Assembly: GCA_013398955.1 (NCBI GenBank)
Contig: VWPU01014064.1
Location: forward strand, 230,094 to 294,093
DNA: 64,000 bases
Reading direction: 5' to 3'
Source of the DNA: Callaeas wilsoni
Lineage: Eukaryota > Chordata > Aves > Passeriformes > Callaeidae
In this document: positions 1 to 13,000 of the stretch, one piece after another
Position numbering within the stretch: position 1 is the first letter of the stretch
Layout of the letters: each line of letters starts with the position of its first letter
Program-made: the position numbers and the translations under genes
The notes under the pieces: generated by a model
Seen by the model: the letters and a program-made list of their open reading frames with translations, nothing else
What the model was told of the DNA's origin: nothing
Databases searched by the model: none

Positions 1-2036
1 TGTCTCACCATTCTCAGTTTTACCTTTTCTCAGTTGTAATGGAAACTAGGGTGGTGAGGGTGGCAAATGAAGTCTGCAAGCCCATGGGCCAGTGCTTCAC
101 AGCTGAGCTGTGGAACTGCATTGCAGGTGTATTGTTTTCAATTGGCAGTGGATAGTGGATATTTGAAATATTCTGACAGAGATCCCCTTATTTAACATTT
201 TCGGAACCAGTTGCCTGCAGACAGCATACCTGATATTTAAGGAATTTGTCTTCTCTTTTCTAAGACAGGACAGTAAATTGACACCAAGTGTTCTTATGCT
301 AAAAGAGAACATAATAGAAAATTCCAAAACAAATGCAAATAGGTCTTCTTGACAGTGTCCAAGGATGCCTGACATTGCTATCAGTACTGTTAGTGATGCT
401 GTACTGGCGATTTAGAATAAATATGTGCCTAGTATGCCCAGTTTTCAAAGTAAGGACTAATGCATTTCTCTCTTCTTGCTGTGCTACATGCCGAATCTTG
501 TGTAATCACTACCAAAAGATAAGAAAGAAATAGGGAGAAAAAGCAGCAAAAACCAATGCTATTGTGATGGGGAAGGCAAAGAAAAGATAGGTAGACAAGA
601 AAGATTGTATGTTGAATTAGTGCTGCCATAATAATTGGAAATGCGGTTACTAAAGTTCAGCCATCTCCAAAGGCAAATTTTGCTTTCCTGCTCATAGACT
701 TTGAAGTGGTGGGGGAGAAGCTTGAGGGAAGTGACAAGTACGGATAGGGTGGGCAGCAGAGGATAACAGATCTTGTTTCCCTCCTCAGGACCTTAGGTCT
801 TCTAATGATAAAGTTACATCTCTAGTAATTGTATGCCTTGCAGTATTGCTTATTCACTGCAAGGCAGGGAAGGTGCCGCTCTCTTCCTATTTCATTATCC
901 TCTGCCTTTGTGTATCTGCTGCTTGAGGGATTGAGGAACAGCAGAACTAATTCCCTCCCACTTTTCTGCCATTTGACACATTTACTAAAAGAGATGAGGT
1001 ATTTTTTCCCCCAAATCTGTACCTAAAGATTTGAAGAGACAACTGCAAAGCATAAAACTAAAGCCTGGAAAATCTACCTACTATATGCATAACCTAAGCT
1101 GTATTTTCTTTAAGACATTTCTTTGAAAATATAACATAAATGTTCTTCTTTTCTTTTCTTTTATATTTGACAGTATGTGTGTAAAGATGAGAGCCTGAAT
1201 GTGGTGTTACTTATTGTTGTTGTTATTTAGTAAAGCCACAGAGCTGAAATGATAAGTAATCCAAACCTCATAATAATAAGTAGGCATGACTCATGGATTA
1301 CTCCTAAAGTGTTTGTTCCATTAATCCAACTCTGCTGTGTGGTTTGAAAGTAATTACATTTTGAATATCAGTTTGAATAACTTAAAGGTTTGGGATCACT
1401 TCAAGTTTCTTATCAATCATCAGCTAATACCCCTTACTTATAATTTGCATTCTTAACAGAATAAGTGACTCAAAGCTACTTCTTATTTTATTTCTTTTTA
1501 TAATTATTTACAACTTCCTTTGATTGTATGGTAATATCCTTCACATTTACATCCTTTAGTGTCTTAAAGGCTACAAGTATCAAGTTTGTTTGATTTTAAT
1601 GCTTTATGGAGACAAATCCAGAAGCTTCTTTGACCTTTTGTAATATTTGAGGGAATATGAAGCATCTGAAGCTCAGTTGTGTTGAATGCATATTTATCTA
1701 TGTAAAATATGCAAAATATTAGAAGAATCTGAGACAGATGCAAAAGCTATAACAAAAAAAAATTATTATAAACTTAAAGTGCTAATCAAAATGCTGTCCA
1801 CACGTAGCTGCTGAATAGCCCATATGTGGTCGATGCAAATAGGGATGTGATGTGACTATTCCTTGTTATGCTAGATTAGTCAGTTCCTGAAGACACAGTA
1901 CTGATATGGAGGACAATTTCTATGGGATTTGATGGGTCATCTGATTATCATATTTCATATTATTCTTACTAATCTCATGCAGTAGAAGAGATGAATTTCT
2001 GAGCAGGTAAATAAAGAGGGTGCAATTATATTCACA
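1..2036. other. Upstream SORCS2 intron, no recognisable feature
   Basis: AT-rich non-coding sequence. The only item worth noting is a short CTTTT-type pyrimidine tract at about 1143-1162. The ORFs here are below 100 codons, overlap on both strands and resemble nothing I know. Assignment to an intron rests on the exon at 16 kb and assumes that the preceding exon lies upstream of the window. Confidence 0.6.
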
Positions 2037-2160
2037 CCCAGAATATTTTGACTTGGAAGGGGGCCAAAAGGATCATCGAGTTCAGCTTTTAGGTGAATGA
2101 CCCATGCAGGAGTCAAAGCCAGAACCTTGGGCACCACTAGCACTCTGCTGTAAATTGGAA
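2037..2160 (-). mobile_element. tRNA-Ile-headed SINE with CR1-type tail (TguSINE1-like)
   Basis: Read on the minus strand, the first part follows tRNA-Ile from the D-loop to the acceptor end: AGAGTGCTAGTGGTGCCCAA stands for the anticodon-arm region and GGCTTTGACTCC for the degraded B box (GGTTCGATCC in a tRNA). The second part, CTCGATGATCC followed by CCCCCTTCCAAGTCA and AATATTCTG, is a CR1 3' tail. This composite matches the tRNA-Ile/CR1 SINE described in passerine birds, which borrows the CR1 machinery for reverse transcription. The A-box end of the head is not recognisable, so the copy is truncated or worn, and I see no target-site duplication. The alternative, a chance join of a tRNA pseudogene and a CR1 tail, is less likely because the order and orientation fit the known family. 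Confidence 0.75.
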
Positions 2161-3814
2161 CAAAAGATCACTTTTCCTTCTGAGACAGTTATGCAGCAAT
2201 GCAAATATTTAGCAAACACAAAAGAAAATTATTGCCAAATGTAATTTTTTAATGTAATAATGCTAATAAAGGAAGGAAAGTATTACCACTGGAAAATAAT
2301 TCCATCCTCCATCACACTCCTTAAGTCTAGCTGTCTCATTTCTGTGACTCTGAAGTGCAGGAATGCAGGCTTCATGCTAGTGACAGGTAAAAATTCAGTT
2401 CTATACGTTGTACATCATGATGTAAGAGCAAACCAGCTTTGAGACTGCTTCTCAGTTTTGCCCAGAGCTTGCTCAGTAAGAGGTAAGAAAAAGCTTTTTA
2501 GATTCTGTAACTGTTTCTGGAAAGTGTTTTGCATCTGTCTTCATCTCATATAATGTGGCCTGTCTTGGTCTCAAAAAATAATGTTCTGCAGTCAAAAAAC
2601 AAAAAAACCAAAACCAAAAAAGAAACGTAGTTTAAGAATGGTTTTACTTGTCTTTAACTATAAATGGGAAGAATGAAATTTGTCTCTCTTTCTTAAAGTA
2701 CATTGCAGATGACCCTACTGTCCAAACTCATTTACTATTATTAGATCTTTTCAAACCTGAGATGTGCTGACATCCTGTCTTTAATGCTCTTGTAAATTCT
2801 GAAGTAAACAGATTTCAAAGACACTTGACTGTTAGTGTGAAGACAAGGTCAAAGAGCTGAATGACACATCCTCCTCGTACAGTAAGACTACCCATCAATC
2901 AGTTTTACTAGCAAATTCTTAATAAAGAAAAGAGATCAGAACATGTATCTTGGAAAATATATGTGCATGATGTCCATTTTGGTATCCTTGGACTAGTAGT
3001 TAATGATGAACAACCATTACATACGACTTGGAAATATGATTGTCTCCTATAGGAGAACATCTTCAGCAGTTTATTACTTCTGAAAAGTAGAAACAGAAAA
3101 AATCTATTATGTTAAAGTGGTCTGAACTTTTAAAGTAACTAACTTAAATGTGTACTGAACACATTTAAGTAATTAAAATAAGCAAGATGGTTAAATTTAA
3201 TTTAAGAATTATCATGTTTTAGTGTTGATAATTCAAGGATGGTAATTTACAGACATAAAAAAAAGTTATTTCAATTATTGCAAGCTTCACCCACAATGCA
3301 TTTGGCAAATACACGCTCAGAAGTTAGGTAATTTTTGTCTTTCAATATGCTGAAAGATTTTGGCATTTTTTAGCATGCCGTGTGGTACCACTATCTTTCA
3401 TTTCCTTAAATTTTCTGTAGCACTTTTTCTACAGGGTTAGATGTTAGAGATGGATTAGGAAATGGTAATGCTAAAAACAGCCAGTCTCCCACTTTAATGG
3501 TAGGACACAGTCTAAAGTTAGACAGATGGCTCTGGAAGAAGGAATTCCCTTTACCTACTAAGTAAACATATAGAAACAACAACATTGTGACTCGAATATC
3601 TCGTTGTTATTAGCAAGGATATTAAAAAACAGAAAATGTAAAATGCCTGTGTGATAAAGCACTTCAGGTGCATTCAGCAATCAAGGAGTTCTATGTGTCT
3701 TTCAGATATATAGTGAAGGTTTGTCATTTAGTCATTTACTCTCATGATTATAATGAGAGTTTATCTCAGTAAAAAGAAAACAATTCATACCTGGAGATAG
3801 TCTGATCCAGTCTG
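2161..3814. other. Intron sequence without recognisable feature
   Basis: AT-rich, no repeat family or exon recognised. A 60-codon ORF at 2260-2442 contains KYYH, as does the expected SORCS2 exon 2, but the rest does not align and no splice sites fit. Confidence 0.5.
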
Positions 3815-3901
3815 CACACAAGACACATTTACATATAAATTTACACATATTTATATTAAATATAAATTTATGCATATTTATATATGTAAATGTGTCGTGT
3901 G
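3815..3901. repeat. AT-rich imperfect inverted repeat (long hairpin)
   Basis: Arm 1 (3822-3840, GACACATTTACATATAAAT) has its reverse complement at 3876-3896, with one extra AT dinucleotide in arm 2. Pairing resumes inside (ATTTATAT, TAA, ATATAAAT near 3848-3866) and continues weakly outward (CACAC at 3815, GTGTG to 3901). The whole could fold into a hairpin of nearly 90 nt. The right edge abuts a 5'-truncated CR1 tail. It could be a small palindromic non-autonomous element or an AT-rich snapback produced during CR1 insertion. Confidence 0.75.
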
Positions 3902-3985
3902 GTGAATTTGGTAGTGCTGGGTTAATGGTTCAACTTGATAATCTTAGAGGTCTTTTCCAACCTAAATGATTCTGTGATTTTATGA
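3898..3985 (+). mobile_element. CR1 LINE fragment, 3' tail only
   Basis: The run GGTAGTGCTGGGTTAATGG, then AGAGGTCTTTTCCAACC and finally ATTCTGTGATTTTATGA, is the CR1 3' end in the sense direction, with the ATTCTATGA-like terminal repeat that is typical of the family. Only the last 85-90 bp are present, so this is a heavily 5'-truncated copy without coding capacity. Confidence 0.88.
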
Positions 3986-4950
3986 GAAGGAGAGCAAATG
4001 GCAGTCTGTGGTTTTCCATGGGATTTTCCACAAATGTAAGGCAGTAGGCATTGAGTGACTCCTCCTGACCACCTTACTGTTGTTTTCCCCAGTGATAGCT
4101 GGAGTCTGGATTTTTTTGAAAAAACTGCCCTGGGGTGGATATGATTTGGAAGTAAGAACAGCAAATGTATCTTAGTCTCTTCCCAAACAGTGGCATGTTG
4201 GGTTTTAATTTGTTGGTGTAAGATCAAACTGGTTTCCAAGTCATGTATAAAAGGTACTTAATAAAACATGTCTGGTGTAAGAAGTGGCCAGAATTTGGGA
4301 TCTGTGCATTTCTTTGCAGAGTAGTGGTGTCATGCTGAACTTTCCCTGTGAACTGGAGGCTTGACCGCATATACCAGAAAGTTGGGCAAAGCTTTCATAG
4401 GTTAAACTCCCCAAAGTGGGGGTTTAGAGTGAAACTAACAGCAGAAAAGGAAAAAAGGCTTTCCTTGGGCAAATCCTTTTATTTTTTTTTTCCCTCTTCA
4501 TTTAAGCTTGACTACTTTGAGCCATTGAATAAGACTGAGCTATATGACTGCAAAATGACATTTAGATAAAATGCTTTTGTGCCACTTTTCAGACTGCAAA
4601 TGTAGAGTTTGGGTTACAACTATAATTTCAGACTTCACACCCAAAGATTGTACAGGCTCTGTGTTGTAAGCACTTTTCTTATGAGTAAATGTGAAGGTTT
4701 CTTTTGTTGCCTTAACCGACAGTGCTGCCAGTTAGGTACTTCTTTGGAACAAGCACACCCCAAGCAGAGTTCAGTTCTGCTGAACTTTTGGTTTTAGTTT
4801 CTGAAGTTGTGAATTTCCTAGCAAATACCCAGTGAAGCTCCTTCTATGACTTGGTGATGCTTTAACTGTGTTGGTTTTCTACAGAAAATTACTTTTGATG
4901 CACAGTATCTTCAACAAAGTCAAATTATGAAATTTAACTTTCAGTATCTG
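3986..4950. other. Intron sequence between two CR1 fragments
   Basis: No exon, RNA gene or repeat family recognised. Moderately AT-rich, with several T-runs. Confidence 0.5.
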
Positions 4951-5781
4951 CAGAATCACAAGTTGAGTGAGGTTGGAAGGGAACTCTTTGACATCATTGA
5001 ATCCAGCCCCCTTGATCAAAGCACGGTGATCTAGATCTTGTCTAGTTGACTTTTGAGTATCTCCAAGAATGGAGATAACACAAGTTCCCTGGGCAACCTG
5101 TTCCACTGTTCGGCCACCCTCATGGTAAAAAAAAAAAAACAAAAAAACTCTTGTATTTAAATGGAGTTTAATGTATTTCACTTTGTGTCCATTGCCTCTT
5201 GGCTTGTCACTTAGCACTGCCAAGAAGAGTCAGGCTCCATCTTTACACACTCACACCAATTATTTATATACATTGATAGGGTCTCCCCTGAGCCTTCTCC
5301 AGGCTGACCAGTCCCAGCTCTCTCCGCCTTGCCCTGTGTGATAGGTGCTCCAGTCTCTAATCATCTTTGTGGGTTTTGGCTGGGTGTACTTAGCCTCTCA
5401 TTCTGATGGGCCACATTACTGCAGCTGTATCTCAGCAGTGCTGAGTGGGAAGGATTCACCTCCCTCGGCCTGCTAGAAATGCTCTTCCTTATTCAACTCG
5501 AGACACTATTGGCTGCCTTTGCTGCAAGGACACTTTGCTGGCTTAGGTTTGATTTGATGCCTTCCAGGACTCCCAGGTCTTTTTCTGCCAAGCTACTTTC
5601 CACCCTGTTGGCCACCAGTATGTACTGGTGCATGGGGTTATTTCTTCCCGGGTGTAGTACTTTCCATCTTGCTTTGTTGAGCTTTATGAGATTTCCGTTT
5701 GCCTGTATCTCCACAAGATGCATTACTGATGTATCAGCCACTCCTCAGAGTTGTGTATCATCTACAAACTTGTTGCCATCA
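4951..5781 (-). mobile_element. CR1 LINE, 5'-truncated, with decayed reverse transcriptase C-terminal half
   Basis: CR1 is the main non-LTR retrotransposon of birds. On the minus strand the coding remnant runs from the RT catalytic box (NKFVDDTQL, where active copies have FADDTKL) through GRNNPMHQYIL and AEKDLGVL to RGNGHKVKYIKLHLN and the short 3' UTR, ending at about 4951 with GTGATTCTG. The reading frame is broken at least twice and contains stops, so nothing functional is encoded. An A-rich tract at about 5127-5147 sits inside the coding part, where other copies have no homopolymer. The first RT motifs, the endonuclease and ORF1 are missing. The sequence beyond 5781 no longer matches CR1. 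Confidence 0.93.
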
Positions 5782-6989
5782 TCCCATGAATCTTTTCCCA
5801 TCCTCTTGGATGCTGTGAAATTTGCTGACCTCCATCTGCAGCCGTTCTCTTGGTGACCTTCAACCACCACAAGGCTCCTGCAAGGAAGGTGCCCATCTCC
5901 TGCAGTGCCAGCCTTAGTGAGAGAGTCCAGACACCCCAACAGCTTCAGCGCTACATCTGCTACCAGCAGCTCCATCTGAGCTTGAGTAGTAGATGGTAGG
6001 GGAAGCAGGAGAACAGGTAATGACCTTCATTCCTACAAAAGAACTCCTTTTTAGACACTAGGTCACTTTTTTCTCTTCCTAGTCTCCTTTAATGTCAGAC
6101 AAGAAAGTGATTGAAGTTTTCAGCTCCTTCAGTCCTTTGAGTTATTTTGAATGCAGGGAACTATTCTTATTCTGTGGGGGTTGTTTTAACTTGCATTTGA
6201 AATTACATGCCAATAATTTATGGTGGACCAAGCTTCTGTTAAGGGCAGTTAGTCATCACCAAGTGCATGGATATATTAGCATGTCACCCTGGTGTATATC
6301 AACCTCCTCTCCCATAAAGCACAGTGGCAGCTGTGAATACACTCTTAGTGCAGCTTTCTTTTAAGAAAATAGATCCAGCAAGACATATATTCAGAAGATC
6401 CCTTCTACCAAGGATCATTAGCTTACTGCTTTATTTTTGGAATGTTCATTAACGTGGCGTAGAAGCACCATAGATCCGTGGGGAGGTGTTAATGGCCATA
6501 AAATTGGCTGCTTCCTGTGCTTGTTGCTATGAAGTGTGATCTTAGTTTGGAAACTCCTGTGTAAATGCGTGTATTTGTCTTAGGACTCTGTTTCCTAGCA
6601 AACCATGACACAGTGCAAAATGTGCTGCATTTGCTGTGGCTGGCGCTCTTAACCTGTCAGCATAATTTATGGGAACACTTCCCGACACCTTCTGCTGCTA
6701 ACGGTCTCTCAGAGTCCTGCAGAAAAGGCTAGTTCTGCCTCCTAATTTTAAGAGCCATGATGGTGGCACTGTTTGTCTCTTTTCTGGATCTATTTTGGAT
6801 TTATGTCTGGCCAAGGGTTTGAAAGAGCTGCTATTAAAGCAGAAACATCTGCTGGGGCTTTGTGTGCTGCAGGCTTGCCAAGTTCAACAGCGGGCCAAAC
6901 TACAGCTGATGGGCTCAGCCCTCCACAGGTGTCACTGCAGTTACAGGAGAACGACTGCGAGGGAAATTGGGCTGCTGAAAGCTCTAAAC

Positions 6990-7022
6990 AAAATAAATAA
7001 ATAAATAAGTAGGTAAATAAAA
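6990..7022. repeat. (AAAT)n microsatellite
   Basis: Four to five AAAT units followed by degenerate units (AAGT, AGGT, AAAT). A simple repeat with no sign of function. Confidence 0.95.
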
Positions 7023-10000
7023 CCCCTTCAGCAACTATAGAAGGCTGTTAGGAGATTATGGCTCGGGTCATTAGCAAATAACAGAAACAAATCCTGCTGA
7101 AGTGGTTGTGAGTATCTGAATTCCCTGGTGTCCCTGGTTGCTGCAGCACCCTGAGATGTGCCTCCTCCCATTCCTACCTGCAGGTTTCCCATCCTGTTCT
7201 GCATGCTGCCAGCTCAGGCAGCATAGACACACAGTGATTTTAAACCCTGTTAGGAAAACCTGACTTTGTTTAACCATCTGAATGTTTTCATGATTCAGAC
7301 ACATCATGGCAACTCGTTTGTGGACAGACATGGGTGAGGCAGATGATTGTTTTGACATGGGCTGTTTTTGAAGGAGAGGAATTCAAAACAATGCTTCAAA
7401 ATTCCTTGTAAAGGTTTCGTTCTGATGCGGTTGGAATAACTTGAAATAATCACTCTTTTAACACTGGGGACAAGGGAACTCATATCTTGGATGAACTTGA
7501 GCTGCATCTGAGCTCTGCCCAGCCTCCATCCCGGATGTGTACTTGCAGTTTCAGAGAAGCATGCCAGAACACTCAAAACAGGCAACGGTGGGTCTCTAAT
7601 ACATTTCCAGCATCTATTTTTCTGTATTTACTATTGTTTAGGATTTTTATTCTTTTTAAAAATGTCCAGTTACTCCCTTCGTTTTGCCAAGCATTTGGCT
7701 TCAGGTGCAGAATACCACAGTCAAATTACTGACAAAACATTGACTTAATTTACCTTTTTATAAAGTGCTACACCTGGCCATACAGTTCATTTTCCCTCTC
7801 ACCTCCCCCACAGCAACCATAAAGCGGAGGTCAGCACTTCAGCAGCAAAAGCTAAAACTGCTACAATTGGAGTTAAAGACGAGGTCTGCTTACTGAAGAG
7901 TGAGTAGAAGACTCTTATAGTTGGCAGAGCCCATTGCTAGAGGAATAGATAATTGCATGTGAATGTGCATATGCAATTTATTAAATTATTATCAGTTGTT
8001 TTTTAATTTTGTAAATGTTCCCATTCCAACCAGTTCTATCCAGTGATTACAAGAATATTTGCTGTTCTGGTCGGACAGCACAAGGCCAAGTTCTCTCATA
8101 TATCCCAACATGTTTTTTGCCTTCCAAGAAGCTGCCTGACTGAGAATAAAGTTGTTTCAGAAATATTTCAGCTGTGTTAAGTGGTTTAAATAAAAAGCCT
8201 GGGCTATGGGAAATGCCTAGCATTTTTCCATGGTGGAAAATTTTAATGTTCCTTGCAAATCTCAAGAAAATATTCTTGAACCATCTCCTTTCCCCAAAGA
8301 ACACAAGTATATGAGATAAGAAATAATTCCTTTGTAATTACTCATTTCCCCTCACAACAGTCATAAAAGAGAAATCATACTGGAAGTGATATATATATAT
8401 GTTTCCGCTTCTGGCAATATAGTTAGTAAGCATAATTTTGGAAAATTACACAAAAAAAAAACCACCACCAAAACTAAACCCAACCTTTTTTCCAAGGATG
8501 GTTGTCTAAATAGATGTGAGGAAGTTAGTATTACATAGGAAGTATTAATTTGTTTTGTAGGTAGTAATTGAACAGTTAATTAAATAGTTAAGTCTCTCAA
8601 TAGCAAACCTCCAAAATGCTCCATGATACACTCCATTCCTTGCTGACACCTACTAATGCAGTGCTGCACTTGCAGCTGCTGAAACTAAATATACACAGGG
8701 CTGTTTCTTGGGATAAGTGCTTGCATACTAACTGTTAGTTACACAATATGTTGAATTCAGTGAAGAAAGTGTGGTAAAAATTGATCTTCCCCTATTTCCC
8801 ACAATTTCATTCTTGTTTTCTACTCCCTCATGTAGATCACCAGAACTATTTGTGGGAAGGGATTGTAAACAGAGTTACTGAAATGATCCAAAAGCAAGAC
8901 TTCAACACCATTAATTTGACTGTGGATAATTTCAGTAGTTTTCTTTTTAACAGGAACAAATGGCTGGTGTTGAATGATTGTGGGGAATTTTTAATTTGCC
9001 CCCAAGCACCTTAAGGTGTTCCTTGAGGGCAGCATGATCCAGCACATGCCCCAGCTCTTCCACGGCTGCAAAGCTAAGGAAGAAATAACCCAGAGCTTTT
9101 ACTTTTTGCAAAAGTAAGACATAACCCTGTTTTCCTGGCGGTGTCTTGTCTGCTTTGTCACTGTGACACTGCTTGTTTCATGGTTGAGTGGATTCATCAC
9201 AAGTATCTGTGTACTGCGAGCGTGGCTACAGGCTGTACCTTCCAAGACGTACTGTCAGCAAGTGCTGTGTGTTGGTGATGGAATTAATGCACCAAGGCAG
9301 TAGTTTCAGAATAGGTGTCTAAGCTAAACTAACACTTTCTGAGAGGAAAGGAGATGGCTGCAGCTAATAGAAGCTAACGTGATGTTTTGTCAGCCTGTAG
9401 AATATAAAAGCTAATTGTTGGAGCTGTGCAGCAAAGTAATGAGGAGCTTGAAAATGTAACTGATAAGCAGAGTGATTATAGGCTAATGAGCAGGATGTTT
9501 GTGGTATATTGAAAGACTAATGAAGGGCTGCAAAAGATAACTGTGGTGGTATACAGTGAGATATGCAGAGTAGGAATGTTTAAATACAGCACAGAAAGAT
9601 ATGTAGTAGATACTAAAGACACGATGCTGCTAACTGTTGGAGTTTGAGCGTGTGTGTGCATTGTGCAGATTAAACTATCCACCAAAACCAGTACCTGATA
9701 AATGCATGACAGAAGATACTAGTAAGGGAAAAAATGATACAGTACATAAGTACATATTATAGAATTCACATATCTCTATCAAGTAACACCTCCATGTGTA
9801 CAAAGAGCTCTGTTTATCACCTTCCATGTTCTCCCATGAGAAAATGTGAATGGTTGCTGTACTGTGCAAAGCCTTGGGTCCAGACAGCTCTGAGATAAGA
9901 TAGTTCCCGGAAAACATGGACTTCAAAACACTTTCTTCAAGGGTAGTTGCAGCATCAGGGTAGAAGATTCTAGCCTGGCATGCCAGTCTGGGGCCCAGTC

Positions 10001-13000
10001 AGGCTCGGTGCCGTGTGTTGCCAGGGGACCTGGCTGTGTGCGTTCCAGAATAAGGTCATGTCTTACTCGTCCCTGTGACATTAGCAGCCATAATTCCTGA
10101 GGAGAGATCTGACTCCTAAAGTCACCTGGCATGGTAATCCTGGTTTTTATTATTGGCTACAGAGGATGGTTTTCCTTCCGCTGTGGCCAGTTGAATTGGA
10201 TATGTTTAATGCTTTGAATAGAAGCCCAGTTCTAGAAGATGTGATGTTTATGAATATGTGATGACTCCTTGAGTCTTCACTTGATACAAATGCAGTTTTT
10301 TGGTTTCATTTTTTTTTCCCTGTGGAATTTTTTAGGTCAGCAATTTATAATCAAATATATATGGACTTTAATACTTGTAAATATTGGAAGGAGTCTCTAT
10401 AACTGTATAAATGCAAAGTTGCACTATGTCCTGTACTCAGCAGAGAATTACAGAACAGGTCACTTCAACTAAAAAGGCCGTTGGGAGTACCAACAACTCT
10501 TAGAAATATCTATGTTATCAGATATGTGATCAATATATGATATCAATAATTGATAAGTGAAAACAGGACATGTTAATCTCTAGTGTTTTTGGGAAAAGAG
10601 GGTAAACGCTCTATTGCCTAAATATAAAATTGCAAAAATATTTTTGTTACCTCTTGCCTACACCATTGATTCTTTAGTGTAAAACTGGATTAAAGAAGCA
10701 TTTCTATATTTTTGGTTTTGGAAGGAAAAATGTGTAATTTCCAAAAGGCTCAATTTTCTGGAAAGCAGAGAGAGAGGTGTTTCCAAAAAGTACTCCAGCA
10801 AAGCTGATAGCTGATTAGTAATCTGTTAATTGGATTGCTGGGTGTTAATTGGATTGCTAGGAGTCCTACTCTTCTACAGCCTTTGAAGAAACTTTTATCT
10901 GCATGAATTCCTCAATGCATGAGTTGGGTGTTGGAATCCAATGTTACAATGTGTTTATACTCTGAAGAAAGGCTTTGGGGTTTTGGAGGTTTTTGGTTCT
11001 ATTTGTAAGGATTTTATGAGGCTAACCAAAGTCTCTGCAATTTCCACACTGGACATGTAAAAGCCCTTGAGGTCTTCTGTGCTGTTTAAGTGAAGAAGAT
11101 GAGTTAGTTTTCCACTTCTTTAATGATGTTCCTCTGGTTTCTTCTCTTTCAGTAGGTTTCTCCTGGTATTTGTTTTTGGAACCTCTGATGTATCTGTTTT
11201 AGTTGCTCCATCAGCCAGTTCTTCATTACTCTGCTTATCTATTTTTCATTTCCTAGTTATCTATTTTCCTTACAGACATTTGAGGTATAGTCGACAGTGT
11301 TGTCTCTGTTATTCAGGTGAGGGATCAGATCACAAAGGAAATCCTACTGTTAGATGTAAGTCTCTGACAGAGCAAGGACCTAAAATAATTTCTCCTGTAT
11401 TTTAAAGTTCATGCTGTAAATCTTGGACTGTTGTGCTGACTGAAAGGGGGGGAAGGCGGGAAGACAACGCTTGCAATACAGTCAGGAGAAAATTAAGTGG
11501 GAAGCAGTTGAGTGAGTTTTATTTACAGATCCACTCTTCCTTGATTCTCTAATGTGCATCTCAATTGAATCTTTTTTTTTTACCAATTTGCCAATTAGCT
11601 AAACCAGCAGATCTTTTTTATTTTTTTCTTTCAAAGACTTTTTTTTTTGTTTCACCAGTTAAGTAATTCATGAGTCATTTGAAATATCTTCATTGTTGTC
11701 TACTGGGATTTTAAGTTAATGGAGCTTGTACAAAATAACTCATTTGACTAGAATGGACCTTGAGTTTGTCTTCAAGAAGAAAAAGTAGAGGAAATCTGAT
11801 GAACGTGTGTGCTAAGTGTTCCAACCATCTTCTTTCTAGAGTGTCTCGTCAATTCATTAAAAAAAAAAGGAAGCATTTTTTTGCAGTTGATGTGTTCTTT
11901 GAGTATTGCATTTGATTTGGGAATGCAATTTTCATCTCAAGGAATCTTCATTAACATCTTACTATATTCATTTTAATTTTTCTTATATATTTTTAAATAT
12001 CTACTTGTAAATATAACCTGGAAAAACAACTAACAATGAGCAATTTTGAATCATAGGTGTGAATCACCAGGGGAGAGCTGTACAACGATACTGAAGTTCA
12101 GAAAGGCAAACATTTGGTTCATGTCTCGTTTGGTATCTGCTAAATTTCTTTTTCTTTCTCAATATTTCTGTTGGAAAATGTCCAGATCCAGTGTTTAGGT
12201 ACAGTTCCAAATTATGTTAGACATAGATTTATTTTAGCTCAAATATAGAAAAGTTACATTTTTGAGGATGAGTCCCAAATTTACACAGAGCTTAGGGGCT
12301 TTGGGAGTTTTATTTCATCAGGGTACATTTCTCTACCACTTGGAAGTTTTCCCAATAATTTTTTTGAGCTCACAATATTATGCTAAAAAGACCTAATTAT
12401 GTCTGTGCTGTAATATCATTGTATGATTTTGAGGACTGTTGTCTGAACATGCTGTTCTTACAGTGACAACTGATTTTTCCGTAAAGACAAAAAGAAAAAA
12501 AAGAACACTAGCACATATTTCAGCAGAAATATGTACATTACTTCCAAAGAAGCTCCTACGCAGCCACAAGCTGTCAGGCTCAGGTCGTGTGATGTCTGCA
12601 TCAGTATGTGAGGAATCATGTTGTCCCTCCATCCAATGGTTCTATCACCTGAGTCCTGGAAGATGTGTTTCCTGTGAATTCCTCCATGGAGTTTTGCTCT
12701 ATGAAGAGACACCCTTGTAATCCGTAGCCTGTAGTGCACAGGTGGATACACTGCAGCAGGAAGCAGCCTGTACATAGCTTGCTGTTTCCCCTGCAATGTC
12801 TCACAGAAAGCCAAAATTCTAATTAGCTGTGTCCACATCAATTAGAACTGCAGGTCAGGCCCTTCTTTACAAAGGCAGTCTGTACACTTCTTGCTGGTGT
12901 TTATGGAGTTGTGCTGCCACTTCAAATAAACCATGGTAGAGGAGGAAGTTTTACTCTTCTCATCAGGTACATGTGTATCCTCTTTCCATTATAACTTGAA

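Noticed and set aside
1143..1176. Pyrimidine tract followed by TTTGACAG, like a splice acceptor
   Set aside because: The sequence after it does not encode any SORCS2 peptide I know, and no donor follows at exon distance with an open, familiar frame.
2260..2442. 60-codon plus-strand frame containing KYYH, reminiscent of the expected preceding SORCS2 exon
   Set aside because: Only four residues agree; the residues after KYYH do not match and there is no acceptor or donor at the right places.
5479..5856. 125-codon plus-strand frame
   Set aside because: Antisense of the decayed CR1 reverse transcriptase at 4951-5781.
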